DNA of 64,000 bases from Talinum fruticosum (lineage: Eukaryota; Streptophyta; Magnoliopsida; Caryophyllales; Talinaceae). Under the pieces are notes generated by a model. It saw only the letters and a list, made by a program, of their open reading frames with translations, was not told the origin of the DNA and searched no databases. Below, one piece after another: positions 1 through 12,544 of the stretch. Where the stretch lies: assembly GCA_021018815.1 (NCBI GenBank), contig JAITYX010000063.1, positions 2,345,501 through 2,409,500 on the forward strand, read 5' to 3'. How positions within the stretch are numbered: position 1 is the first letter of the stretch; each line of letters starts with the position of its first letter. Both the position numbers and the translations under genes were made by a program.

Positions 1-189
1 ACTTAAGCTTCGGAGGGGTGTTCCCTAGGATCCAATCCCGGAGCGTGCCTTTGGTTAGTCAAGAGCTCACCAAACAGGACACGTGACCATCCAAGCCTCC
101 CGAAGCGTAAGTCCACTTCTCCGACTCATCAAACAAATCATTATATATATCTATATCTATCTATCTATATATATATATATATATATATA
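1..189. repeat. Unassigned edge sequence ending in a (TA)n microsatellite
   Basis: Bases 1-140 are of ordinary complexity, contain a CACGTG core near 80, and have no supported coding frame. Bases 141-189 are a TA/CTAT microsatellite. The stretch may be the end of a dispersed element cut by the window edge, but no boundary is visible. Confidence 0.4.
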
Positions 190-524
190 AAAGTTCTGTA
201 AGAGGGATGAGACTTTAAATTAAAATATTAAATTTTTTTTTAAAAATAAAAAAATTCCATTTGAATTCCATTTGAATAGCATGGATCAAAAGTTTTAAAT
301 GCTTATAGTGGAGGTGATTATGACATTCAAGGAGGCCGTCATGGGACGGTTTACAAAAGTTTTGTAAGAGGGACGAGACTTTAAATTAAAATATTAAAAT
401 TTTTTTTTAAAAATAAAAAAAATTCATTTGAATTAAATTTGAATAGCATGGATCAAAAGTTTCAAATGCTCATAGTGGAGGTGATTATGACATTCAAGGA
501 GGCCGTCATGGGATGGTTTACAAA
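189..524. repeat. Two-copy tandem duplication, 166-bp unit
   Basis: Copy 1 starts at 189 and copy 2 at 355. Both begin with AAAAGTTYTGTAAGAGGGAY and end with the same block around GGAGGCCGTCATGGGA. Differences are scattered point changes and poly-T/A length changes. Nothing coding is seen; it looks like a diverged local duplication of non-coding DNA. Confidence 0.85.
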
Positions 525-1697
525 TGTGAGAAACAAGATATCTGAAGGAGAGAGAAAAGAAAGGTAGGAAAGTGCTTTAAGAGTACTTTAGGCGTAATGC
601 AAATATTAGCGTGAAAGTATTCAATGATAATAATTGTTATTCAGTTAATTGCTATAAATATACATTTTTTAATTATCATTTGTCTTATTACAAAACTAAC
701 TCCATTACTTCAATTTTCATCTTCCTCTTTTATAATTTTAAATTCAACCAAAATAAATTCTCCAGACGATAAAAAAATATAATTTTTACTAATATTTAAA
801 ATAGTCACAGTAAATTGACTCCTATCCTATTAACTTATATTCATATACACTAAAAAAATTCACTTATATTCGTACTCATAAAAATTTAGTTGTTACATTT
901 AACAATATCAAAATGTGGCAGAATGAGTTCAACGGTTATACTCGCTACGATACCAAATCTTAATAAAAAAGTTAACTTTAACTTAAGTGATAAGTAATGA
1001 ATTATGTATAATAAATGATAAATAATTTATACAAGTAGCCGTTATTTAACTTTAATAGACTGAACTTAAGCTTCATTATGTCCATATAGTAATAGTATTA
1101 TTTATTTATTTAAAAATATCAAATTTTTTATCTCACTAAATGTTATAAAATGCACAAAAATAAATAATAATTTATGCAACACACGGATCGTATTACTAGT
1201 TTATATTATATAATTTTTCATGTGAACGTAGTTTAGTTGTAATTGAGAAGGTCTTGCTCCCTCTTGTTTGGTGAACTAAGCTGTCATGCAAATAATCGTA
1301 TCGTCTGGTTCTCCTTTCAACCCTACCCACCTCCATTACTCTTTAGGATGATGAATCTAAGATTATAGATCCTTTAACTTGATGCATTATGGGGAAATGA
1401 TTTTTTTTTTTTAGGGGTTGTAAGAATCATAATAATATGACTTTAATTTTTACCCAATATAGACAATTATTATAAATTGTAACCAAGTTTATTCTAGAGA
1501 CTACCATATAATTTGTACAATTATACCCCCATTATTGGCCCTTATTAGACTGCCGTGTTCAAGGAAAAAACAAATAAAAAAAATCACAATCAACTTGAAA
1601 GAAATTGTTGTAACATTAGAGGGAGGCAACAACAAGAAGCAAACATTATAACATACAACAAACCCACACAAATGTTAAAATAAAATACACTCTACGA
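525..1697. other. AT-rich intergenic DNA
   Basis: No gene, RNA or repeat family is recognised. The part next to 1697 should contain the 3' UTR of the minus-strand acyl-activating enzyme gene. No single poly-A signal stands out in such AT-rich sequence. Confidence 0.4.
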
Positions 1698-3359
1698 TTA
1701 CAAACGACTGGAAATCTTAGCATTAGTAGCAGCACTTGAACCAAACCCAATTGACTTAGCCATTTCTCTGAGCACAAACTTCTGAATCTTCCCGGTTGAA
1801 GTCTTGGGTAGTTCCTCCATAAACACCACCGTTTTAGGCACCATGTAGTGCGGCATTCTCTCTCTACAATACTCAATCACTTCTCTCTCCTTGGCAACCA
1901 CCCCTGTTTCAAGCTCACGAATGCACATGGCGTCTCCCCCAGTGCTCATCAGGTCGAGCCACCACCGCTGCCTCGCTCACCCCCGGGAAGGTGTAGAGCA
2001 CTGTCTCGACTTCCACACTACTTATGTTCTCTCCCCGCTTATGATTATATCCTTTGAACGATCCTTGATTTCTAAGTACCCATCTGGGTGGATTACACCT
2101 AAATCCCCCGTTCTAAACCACCCATCTTTTCCCATGCATTTTAAGGTTGCTTCCGGGTCTTTGAAGTACCCTAGCATTATACCCCTACCTTTTAGAACAA
2201 TTTCTCCGACGGATTTTCCGTCGTGGTGCACGGGTTGACCCGTTTTTGGATTGATTATCTCAATTTGTGTTAACCCGAGGGTGCGAATTCCTTGCCGGGC
2301 CTTTAGTTGGGCCCTTTTGGAGGCTGGGAGTTGGTTCCATTTGGGCTGCCATGCGCAAGAGATGATCACCCCCGGTTTCGGTTAAACCGTACCCGTGTCC
2401 AACTACGAACCCGAGTGACTCCATTTGGAGGATGACCGGGGCGGGTGGTGGCGACCCGCTTGTCAATACATGGACAGGCTGGGACAGAGGATATGGGTTC
2501 GGGTTGAGGTTGATGAGCATATTAAGAACCACCGGGGCCGCGCACATGTGGGTCACGTGGTGGCGGCGGATGGCAGCGTAGACAGTGGCACCGTCGAATT
2601 TACGGAGGCAGATGTTGGTTCCTCCGACAGCTGCCATCCCCCACGTATAGCTCCACCCATTGGCGTGGAACATGGGAAGTGTCCACAAAAAAACTGGTTG
2701 CTTTGGAACTGCCCAATCAACTAACGAGTCCATTGCCATAAGGAACATGCCCTTATGACAATGGACAACCCTTTAGGTGAGGAAGTTGTTCCTGAAGTAT
2801 AGTTTAACACCATAGGGGTTAGATCGCTAACGGGTTTGACCCACTTGAAGTTAGGGTCACCGTTTCGGACCATTTCCTCATAGGTGGTTAAGATTTCAGG
2901 GATATGTCCTTGTTTTTCATTGTCGGAAATGAGTACAAGGAGAGGACGTGGATGGTCTAAAGGGAGGAGAGAAAACGCCTTTAGGACAACGGGGAGGAGT
3001 TCATTGTAGACAAATACAAGCTTTGACTCACTATGTCTCAATATCACAGAGACAGTCCTAGAGTCAAGACGTGTGTTGATGTTGTTGAGGATAGCTCCCG
3101 CCATGGGGACAGCAAAATTCAGCTCATATGCTGCAGGGACATTAGGCGCCAAAACTGAAACGACATGGTCCTTACCAAGGCCGAGGGAGGAGATCGAGGA
3201 GGCAATCTGTAGGCACCGACCATAGGTCTGAGCCCACGTATAGGTAGTCGAATTGTAAACGACGGAGGGCCAATCACCATATGCAATGGCTGCCCGCTCT
3301 AGGAAGGACAAGGGAGTGAGAGGGGTTGAATTAGCAAGGCTAGGTTTGAGGTGATCCAT
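1698..3359 (-). CDS. Acyl-activating enzyme (AMP-binding acyl-CoA ligase), peroxisomal, frame-broken in this sequence
   Basis: Acyl-CoA synthetase of the plant AAE family (AAE1/AAE2/AAE11 type), which adenylates a carboxylic acid with ATP and transfers it to CoA. The start chosen is the ATG at 3359 ([10 protein letters not shown]), the family N-terminus. The phosphate-binding loop [11 protein letters not shown] lies near residue 187. [11 protein letters not shown] and YGLTETGG follow, then GWFRTGDLG, the hinge region KDRSKDIII, and [11 protein letters not shown] with the catalytic lysine. The last residues SSRL* give a PTS1-type SRL signal, so the predicted site is the peroxisome matrix. The frame breaks at five G runs (plus-strand C runs at 2769-2771, 2369-2373, 2033-2036, 1936-1940, 1901-1904). 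Four fit loss of one G and one fits loss of two. Restoring the six bases gives 1668 nt, 555 residues, the usual family length. No intron is needed. Exact substrate cannot be read; butyrate, other short-chain or aromatic acids are possible. Confidence 0.9.
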
Positions 3360-4336
3360 TGTGGAATTATGTAAAATGTGAGCTAAGAGCAAAGCCTTGA
3401 GATTGTATGATGGATTCCTGTGCCATGGGAGTTGACCTTAGGCTTAAACAACTTGATTAAATTAGAATTAATGGGAAGTCAAAATAATTAATTTAAGCAC
3501 CAAATAATAATTAAGCAACTTAAATTAAGAAGATTTCCATCGATGCATATCCAATTATACACTAGAAAGTATAAAATGTTATTGTCATCTTGTTTAAGCA
3601 TTCTATTTTTTATTTTCCTTGAAAATATTATCGAATATTTCATTGAATATGATGTTGCTTCACTTGTCATGATAACTTCTTGCTGTATGCTTATAGAATG
3701 ACTGAAACCAATAAGTCTTTGAATTATAAATATAATATATCAACTTGAAATGTAATATACTATGTGCAATTCATGAGTCACAAGTATATATCCTAAAGAC
3801 TAAGTCCTAGCTCGAAGTCTTCAATTTTTTGTCGTAATGTAAAGGGTTTTTGAACGATATTAATCTAATCTTTGGAAATATTGGATGCCATTAATTCAAA
3901 CTTTAAAATTAGTTCTCAATAATTCAATGTTTCACCTTGTCTATTGTTTTTAGTATGCTACCGAATTAGGGTGATTGTAACTCGAGTATCATGGTGACGG
4001 AGCGATCTGGTTTTTGAAATTATAGTCGGACCTCTTTTTTCATTTTTTTTCTTTTTTGTTCTTTGAAGTACCTTTAAAATTACCTCAACTCAGTATTGTG
4101 CTAGAACAATAAATAATGTGAAAGATTGTATTATTGGGGGATAATTTTAAAGGTTCGATTAATGATGTTCAATATCTCCAAAGATTAGATTAATATCGTC
4201 CAAGAAATCTAATGTAAAATGAAGTACTAGGTTTTTTTGATGAGTTGAAACCTTTTAACCTCGTGTAGTTACATTTTTTTCATTTTATTATTTACAGAAC
4301 TGTTGTGAAGAGGGAAAACACCAAGACTTATATATA
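3360..4336. other. Intergenic DNA, presumed promoter side of the acyl-activating enzyme gene
   Basis: AT-rich sequence upstream of the minus-strand ATG at 3359. No confident TATA position, ORF or repeat is recognised. Confidence 0.4.
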
Positions 4337-4965
4337 TAAGGATGATAATGGATTATGGACTTGATCATGATGCATTGGATGTGATCTATTTAAGTGGGTA
4401 CAGCGTATGGATCCAAAAAATTCGGACCGGATGAATTTAGATTAGGTCTTAGTTTTAAGTTGTCCATATTAGGTTTGGGTTTTGGTCTAATAAGTTGTAA
4501 CCCGAACCCGACCCGAGACCCATTTAGGACTCAAAACATTTTTAAAAAATTATGGTTGAGTAACGTGGGTGAATAGTGAAACACCCTAATGTTATTTCTA
4601 TGGCTTTCCTCTACCTCTCACTTTCGTTGAACTCTCTTCACTCTTAGATCTCAGTCTTCTTTGCCTCTCTCTCTCTTTCATCGGCTCCTCTCTCTCAGTA
4701 TTGTGATTTGTTTATTAAAATATGCACATTTAAAAGGCTATATGTTTGCCAAATTGCTTACAAATATAAATTAATATTTAATTGAAAAAATACATGAAAT
4801 AGTCCAGACTTATTCAAAACTTGTGGACCCGCAAATCCAGCAGACTTAGGGTTGGATCCAAATTTTATAGACTGACGGATCTAGATCGGGTCAAGGTCCA
4901 CATTACAAAAAAATAGGTTCGGATCCATCTGGATTTGATCCAAACTTGATCTATTATCATCTCTA
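4337..4965. mobile_element. hAT-like MITE
   Basis: Imperfect terminal inverted repeats: the left end TAAGGATGATAATGGAT matches the reverse complement of the right end, TAGAGATGATAATAGAT. Flanking 8-mers are TATATATA (4329-4336) and TTTATATA (4966-4973), a 7/8 match and the size expected of an hAT target duplication, although the AT-rich flanks weaken this. The interior has no transposase frame, so it is non-autonomous. Confidence 0.65.
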
Positions 4966-6514
4966 TTTATATACAATTATTTTTTTGAGAATAGGTAATA
5001 TGAAAACTAATGAAAATAAATGGTTTTGGAGAATAAAATAAAAGAGGAGACGTGTGTTTTGGGACATGGGGGATTTGTTGATTAGCATTTTGGAATAATG
5101 ACTTATAAAGAACAAAGTGTAATTTTTGAGATATGTGATGTTTGGATTCTATCTTAAACACATTCTCCAACCAATCCAAGATAAATTCAACCCATGAGTC
5201 TGGGCTCAATTGCAGTCGGCCAACCCAACCCAACCCAGCGCTTTCATTGTGTCTGCCTATGGGTCACCTGACCAACCCAACCAAGACGAACAATGAGAAT
5301 TAACTCTCCTAATCAAGATCAATAAAACTTAATTATATGAGGGTAAGAATAAGTGAATTATATTATCATCCAAAACCTAAACTTAAAGTATTAAACTATA
5401 CCTACTGTTTGCTGGTTTCTTTCGGTAGCATTTGGTTTCTGGCTTTGTTTTCGTAACATTAGTAATTATATTTAGTCTTCGACATCAACTGTTTTGTAAT
5501 TTGTTCGAGTCGCGTACTCTAATACTATTAATATGCGAACGAATTTTTTTTTAAAGAAAAACACAATGCCTCTTGTTGGAATACAATCATACGCTGAAGC
5601 TCATTCATTGTTGCTGGGCTAATACCGTGATTTGGGCCTTGTGTTCATGTCATGTGGTTTTTTATTTTTATTTTTTGGTTGCAATGTTTTATGTCATGTG
5701 ATAAAGATGAACTCGCTAATTCTCAAGAACTCTCAATTTTTCCACACCCAGAAAAAAAAAAAAAAAACAGAAAAGGAGTGGAACTTGTGTCCTAGCTAGA
5801 GAGTTCATGGTTCGGATCGATTCGAATCGAGTTTTTCTAAACTGTTAACCAAATTTAATGGTCCATGAAATTGTGAACCAAAATTATAATCGGATTATTC
5901 GTTTCGATTTTATCGGTTAATCGGATCCGAAAATGAAAAAATTTACGAAATAATATTTGGGCAGCAGCCACTGGGCCCAACTCATGTTACTGCCTTTGGA
6001 TTTCCATTGGGCTTGCTGTTGCTTTCCATAGCACTTTACCTTTACCTTAATGGCTTGTTTATGTTGATGGTTAGTGAATTAGTTGTGACACCATTAAGAT
6101 TTTTTTTTAAAATAAGTAAAATTTTGGAAAACGAAGAAGACAGAGTTGAATCAGAGTTAGAAACGGACAAAAAACAATTGCCTCTATCCTAAAAACTACC
6201 GAAAACGAAGAAGACAAACGAGAAAGCTAATTTCACTTTTCGGAAAAGAAGTATGAATATCGCATGACTTTCAAATTAAAAATATACCTTATGTTATTTA
6301 GTTGATATTTCATAATGCTCGTGATTGAAAACTTCGTTTAAGATTATGTATAATCAATAGTTGTACCATACACTTAGATCTATAGAATTACGATATATTA
6401 AAAAAATGTCCTTATTTCAACTAACTTCTATTTAGTTAAAGACAAAAAAATTGTTTGTGTTGTATGAAACCAGCATCCTAAGTTCACCACCTTTCAAGGT
6501 CTCTTTGTTAAACT
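4966..6514. other. Intergenic DNA with short repeats
   Basis: Holds a poly-A tract at about 5752-5767 and, near 5815-5935, a stretch rich in TTCGGATCGATT-type words that resembles degraded MITE sequence. No supported gene. Confidence 0.35.
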
Positions 6515-6855
6515 ATAAATGATCCATTCCTTGGTCTTCCACCATTAACTTAAGGTTTTCGTTGAAATGGTTTTGAACGTGATATCGGAGCTTTTCCGAA
6601 TGATAGGTCTCATGTTTAAATCTCAACAATCCTTATATTAATTATTGCATAAGGTAAGGAGGAACTTTTGTTATATCCACGTTTTAAGACCAAAAAGTAT
6701 TTGCGATTGCACGAGGTAAGGAGGAGCTCTGTTACATCCACGCTTTAAGACCAAAAAGCATTTGTGTGAGGGCGTGTTAAAGTATAAACCTATTTTCGAA
6801 CCTTTAACCATTAACTTAAACTTGCTGTGAAGTTGGTTCTTAAATACTCTTTGGG
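6515..6855. repeat. Dispersed repeat, copy 1 (shared with 52977-53282 and 53700-53775)
   Basis: Contains blocks such as TATAAACCTATT, ACCATTAACTTAAACTT and TTACATCCACG...TTAAGACCAAAA that recur at 52977-53282 and in part at 53700-53775. Inside this copy a segment of about 70 bp (GAGGTAAGGAGG... to ...AAAAAGYATTTG) is itself repeated. Non-coding; the element class is not evident. Confidence 0.65.
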
Positions 6856-9014
6856 TGCAAATCATCTATTCAAGAATGACATGCGCATGAGTATTTTGGT
6901 GGGTAGAAGTCTTTGTAGGCCAGTGGATGGACCAAACTAGCCGTAATAATGACGATTCGCTTATCGCCCGCCTATAGAATCTACCGTACTTCCATTCACA
7001 CACTTTAAGAATGTCATATTTATTATTCTTATGAGTAGGTTGAAGAAAGGTATAGGCCGCTTTTAGAAGACCAAATTTATTATTGTTTACAATATTAACA
7101 TTGATCTGATTTTGTGGATTTCAGTTGATTATAATAGAGGATAATAGAAATACAAATATTTTTGGCATATGACCTCCTTAATAGGTCTATATGCAACAAA
7201 TTAAACAAACAGTTATTAGGGGTCACCTCATGACCTACCCTAACCTTCTTTTGAACACTCTAGCGACCCTAATATAATTTCAATTTGATTAACTTTAAAA
7301 AAATAAAAGGAGTATGACTATAAAATTTGTTGATTTTGAGTGGAAATTATACTTATTAAAGTAATTCTTTCATAGATATTTATTTGTCGAGGTAAACTTT
7401 AGAAATATAAAATAATAAAAAGTTTACAAAACATTCTATAACAAATTTTTGTTTATGAGACATATGTAATTCATATATAAATCATATTCTTCTAAAATAT
7501 TTGTACTTCATTTCTCGATATACTAAACTAAAATTTAGTTTAAATGACGTAATATCTCCGATTGCCTTCCTAGTTATATTGTGAACAAAATTGCCTCAAA
7601 TTCTATTTGTCTTACAAATTTGCTCACATTCACATTGTTTTCACACACAATTATAACAAAAAAGTAGGTCCCAATAAACTTTGCATATTATAGGAAAGAG
7701 TAATTGAACTTGTTCTTGACAATAATATTAGACACAAGTTGGCATTCATATTTCACACTTGGCTTGGTGGTCACTCATCCTTATCAAGATGAACATATAT
7801 ATGCTTTGAAATTTTAAAATTGCCCTTTGTTCAAGTCAACGTCCAGCTACTTTCCTCCCTTATTTAAAAGTTTGCTCACTTAATATTAGATGTATGAATA
7901 AAAATTAAAGTAGTTATTTGAAACCCTTTAAAATTGCAAATTCATTCTTATATCAAGTCAGGTGAGATGTTATTATTTTAGGCTCACAAAACTTTTCTAT
8001 TTTTCCGTTCGTCCGATCATTTGTTGACATATATCCTAAGAGTATATACTTTCGAGTGTATAATTAGCGCTCTAAATAATATCCATTAAAATCATATTAT
8101 ATACTTGTATAATTGACATTTTGCTTTAAGAAAGTGACATTATTTTCTAGTAATAGTCATGCATCAACTATTTTATGTAAGTTAATAGTGTCTTTTAGTA
8201 ACTGTACTACATTTTTTGTGTCTCGTCTTTTAGGTTTTATCTTTGACTTCACCAATGTAATAATTAAAAAAATTATTATAATTAATAACGTTTTCAAAAA
8301 TGATTATCAAATATTTAGTTCTAAAGTATTGAATTTTAGAATTCTATGCAATTAATGGCACGAGTGGAAGGCGTGTCATGGGTTCGAAAGTGTCGGATCT
8401 TGGTTGCCGCTGAGTTATCAATTACTGAACTGAGTCAAAAATTCAAAATTTTTATTCTCGAGAAATTACGTTCTTATTCAAATCATGCGAAAAAAGAGAG
8501 CCTGCATAGCTGTTTTATTCCTGCTAATTAAATATTAAATATGGTAAGCGTAATTCTCCGTTGGAAAGAAAAGAATATTCCCGAGGTTGATGATAAGTCT
8601 TGTAGATTAAATGAAATTCTGCAGCAAAAATTAAATGAAATTAAATCTGTCCGTATATTATATTTTTTGTATTTTGTTTTGGGCAGTGAAGTGACCAACT
8701 GACCGTATTCTATGTTCACATGCGGTGTTGCTTCTACATTAAATTTTATCATGGAAACGTTTATTGTTTGTAGAAAATTAAAGAGGGTTGCAATGTGAAG
8801 ATGATAATACTCTGGATCTCTACGTAGTCAACTAAATCATCAAAATAATTAAAACAAAACCGTAACATAATTGAACACCCAAAGAAGAAAATTTCTTAAA
8901 AATAGTATGGCAATCAATAATATCCAAATAATGATTCAAATTAAAAGTATTCTCTAAAAAAATTTAAATTTGGATTGATAGGCCAAAAGTATTACCCCCA
9001 TATCATATTATTTT
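6856..9014. other. AT-rich intergenic DNA
   Basis: No gene or recognisable element. Short open frames near 8113-8531 have no family resemblance and biased composition, so they are not annotated. Confidence 0.4.
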
Positions 9015-10035
9015 AATTAACTTTTTTTCATTTCGTTGATTTTACCAATTTTATACTTATTAATTGTTATTTTCTTCTCTGTTTTTCGTTGACTTATTGC
9101 ATTTCTAGTTAAACCTTAAGATAATTAAAACTTTTAACATAAATTTTTGTGTTTCCTGGTATTTCCTCACAATCCAAAAATGACAAGTATTATGGAACGG
9201 ATGATATATAATACTCTATGAACTGCATGTCATATCGTAGTACTATTTTTTAAATCAATATTTGTAACCTTTTCCTATTCGACAAAATGAGTTGTTTGAG
9301 GAACGGATAATTGTTTGTATAACGGATAGTTGTTTAGGTAGTGATACCTTTTATATTTTAGTCGGTAGCGGATAATTGTTCAACCGAACGCTTGAATAAA
9401 TGTGTTTAGTAAATTTCGTACTTGAGTCGGACGATTATTGTAAAATGATATCAAATGATATAAATAATTTTCCAAATATAAATTAATGAAGGGATGTTTT
9501 TATCAAAAAATATAAAACGCTAATTTTAAATGTGAAAATCTAAGATTCTTAACTTTTAAAAACACTACTTAAAACGCTATAAGCTACCGCAAACGCTAGT
9601 TGAAACATTACCTTGTCGAGCACTAATATTTGGTTGGTCAAAATACTAAACGTTACTCCAAACACTCGTTGTCGAATAAGGCCCAAGGTTATGAGCATTT
9701 TAGGTATTTTGGTTTTACTTTTTTACTTCCTAATATGTAAGTTTTTTTTCCTCTCTGTTTTTCGATGACTGTCTTCATTCCTAAGACTTTTTCATTTCTA
9801 ATGAAAACTTAAGATAATTTAATTTTTTAACATAAATTTTGTCATGAATTTTGTGTTTTCTTAATATTCCTTCACAACCAAAAAATGATAAATATTCTGA
9901 AATGAAGAGTGTATCATATCTATTAACTGCGTGTCATATCGTAGTAGTTATTTTTTTAATCAATATTTGTAACCTCGTAAGGCTATCAGCATTTTAGGTA
10001 TTTTGGTTTTATTTTTTTATTTCCTAATATCTAAG
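9015..10035. repeat. Tandem duplication (about 290-bp unit), copy 1 split by a MITE
   Basis: Copy 1 is 9015-9273 plus about 9683-9737; copy 2 is about 9738-10035. Shared landmarks in order are TCTCTGTTTTTCG, AACTTTTAACATAAAT or its variant, CATATCGTAGTA, CAATATTTGTAACCT and AGCATTTTAGGTATTTTGG. Copy 2 runs straight from the GTAACCT block into the AGCATTTT block, so it serves as an empty site for the element inserted in copy 1. Confidence 0.8.
9274..9682 (+). mobile_element. MITE, copy 1 of an inverted pair
   Basis: Ends are CCTATTCGACAA on the left and the reverse complement of CCTTATTCGACAA on the right. The neighbouring tandem copy lacks the insert. The same sequence lies in opposite orientation at about 11155-11585. 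No coding capacity. The superfamily is uncertain; hAT or Mutator-derived MITEs are possible. Confidence 0.75.
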
Positions 10036-11154
10036 AGTGTTTTTTTTTTTTTTTTTCAAACCAACAAAGGGGTGAGGAAGTTTATATTAAATTAGAGTTA
10101 ATAAAGTGAATGCTACTCTACCGACAAGTACTCCGCATTTTCACCCTTTTCATTTGGGGGAGACAAGGATTATGGGTTTGAATTTTAATATACGAAAGAG
10201 AGATCACAAAACTTGTAGAATGAAGTTCAAATTTAAATACTTTATTTTTTTTTTTTTTTGCTAGGGAGGTTTTGGAGGGCATATGTGAGTTTTAAATTTA
10301 GATATGTTTTTGAATTGAAATAGCTAGTATATTGAGTCGAATTTTCTTAAATAGAGTAATAAGTAATTCATTTGTTTGTATTTTATATTTTTTGTGTTAT
10401 AACTTTAATAAAAGAGATTTTAAATTTTAATTTTTAGTGTTATTTTCAACTTCTTTTGGTTTATATTTTTTTTGGATGTAAATAAGGCCTAAAAACAACA
10501 CGATATAAGTGAGATTTAAACTGTGATCTTTATTAGCAACTTTTAAAAATTTTATCGGTTAAACTAATTAATACCTATGTATTTTTTAATTTATTTTAAA
10601 CGATAATTTTTTAGATGTATATTAATGAAATTGGACATAACAAATAAGTTGCTTCTAATGCTTAGCCACACGATCGAATTGGGCTTTATTTATTTATTTA
10701 TTTATTTATTAATCTTTTACGCTGATAAGCAAGGCTATGTAGACGCTTATATGGCTCAGGATCATGAGAAAACCTTAAATAAGTGATGACAACAACATCA
10801 AGGGGTGGGGTCAGGATGAAGAAAATCCATTATAACCCTACTGGAATTTAAGAGCATTTCCCTTCCCATGGTTTGAATCCATTATAAATGTTCACTTATC
10901 CCTACATGACTTTTTAAATTTTAACGTTTCATTTCCTTTATTTAAACCACAATCTTGAATTATCAAATAAAATATTTATTTATTATGAATCCAATTAACA
11001 TACGGATAGTCAAAGCCATATTTATTTGACAACCATTAGTTCGTATTATTTATATAGATAATAAGTCAATGGAGGGTAGTCTCTTGAATTTCTTATTTAA
11101 ATAGATAAGTACTAACAATTACCCACTCAAATAATCAATTATAAATTACTCAAA
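10036..11154. other. AT-rich intergenic DNA
   Basis: Contains poly-T runs near 10038-10055 and 10242-10259 and a (TTTA)n tract at about 10689-10712. No gene seen. Confidence 0.4.
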
Positions 11155-11585
11155 TAGTTTGGCAACGGTGTTTGAAATAACTTTTAGCGTTTTGACTAAG
11201 TCAAAACACTAATCAATCAAATATTAGCGTTCGATAAGGTAGTGTTTTAACTAATTTTTGTAGTAGCTTTTAACGTTTCAAGTAGTGTTTCGAAAAGTTA
11301 AGAATATTAGCTTTTCACATTTGAAAGTAGTGTTTCATATTTTTTGACAAAAAAATCCCTTCATTAATTTATATTTGACAAATTATTTATATCCTTTTAC
11401 GTCAATTTACAATAATCGACTAACTCAACCACTAAATTTAACGAACACATTTATTCAACCACTCAATTGAACAATTATCCGCTAACAGACTAAAATCTAA
11501 CAGATTATAAACTATCTAAACAGACTATCAGCTATACAAACATTTATCCGCTCATCGAAACGACTTCATTTTGCCGAATAGAGCC
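11155..11585 (-). mobile_element. MITE, copy 2 of an inverted pair
   Basis: Reverse-oriented relative of 9274-9682. Shared blocks include the CTATTCGGCAAAATGA end, GATAATTGTTC (seen here as its complement), a GAAGGGATTTTTTTGTC-type block and the AGTGTTT/AACACT motifs. Lengths are similar (about 430 and 410 bp). Non-coding. Confidence 0.7.
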
Positions 11586-12403
11586 TAATGTTCCCCAACA
11601 ATTACGAGTCAAAGACTAACGTATCATCACAATGATAGCAAACTAAATTCAAAATTTATTATCTAATAAGATAGCCCCATCAACTATAATATCTTTTTTT
11701 AATTTTTTTTTCTAAATCATCCGCATATTTTTTTTCATTTACCTAATTATCTATTGACAAGTAGTGTCGAGTACCAAGTATCGTACAAACTATCATTTTA
11801 ACAACTAATGAAAACATCCAATAGAATAATGGTGTTACACTTTTTTTTTTTTAATTCAAATGAGCTATAAAGTACAATTTAATGAGGAGGGAGAATCGGA
11901 CTTAAAGTCTGTTGTACTCGGGGATTGTTCTTGATAATTAGAACAAGACCTCATCGGTGCATATTTTTTTGGGTCAGTAGTTGCATGCAATATTAAAAAA
12001 ATAAAAATGGAATAAAATTTTTAAATCAACATCTAATTGTGAATTTTTTTTTTGGTTGTTTATAAAGTAGCATCCATTACCCTCTTTTTGTTTTTGTCCA
12101 CAAAACCTCTATATTCACATTTAAAAATCCAAATTAGCACCTAACTATAAATTTTTTTGCTCTCCAAGTAGGATCCATAATGAGGTGAAAAATGGTAGTT
12201 TAAATCTAAAAATACGAACAGACACACACAGTATTACTGTGAAACCAAAAAACATGGAAAATATCAAGATGAGATGACACATCCACACTCGCACTCCCAT
12301 TTTATTTCCTCTTTCTTTTTATTTTTATTTATTTATTTTTTAAAATATACTCCTCCTCCGGATTGGCAGTGGCAAAATTCCAGCCCAAAACTGTCTCCAA
12401 AGC
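11586..12403. other. Upstream region of the YSL gene
   Basis: AT-rich DNA with poly-T runs, then a C-rich segment after about 12270. Probably contains the YSL promoter. No TE boundary was recognised. Confidence 0.4.
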
Positions 12404-12544
12404 TCCATATATACTGCCTCTCTCTCTCTCCAGTCTCCCCTACTCCTCCTCCGCTATAAATTCGATCGACGAGAAATTTTCAGCTTACGATCCCTTTTCT
12501 CTCAATCTCCAAACCCTAGAATTCAGACAACCCACAGGACCAGG
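12404..12544 (+). promoter_or_regulatory. Candidate core promoter and 5' UTR of the YSL gene
   Basis: A TATA-like CCATATATACTG lies at 12405-12416, followed by a pyrimidine-rich stretch with (TC)n at about 12419-12434, typical of plant transcription starts. The ATG at 12545 follows at a normal leader length. The start site is inferred from spacing only. Confidence 0.5.

Noticed and set aside
8113..8752. Several open frames of 60-80 codons
   Set aside because: AT-biased composition, overlapping frames on both strands and no recognisable motif; expected by chance.
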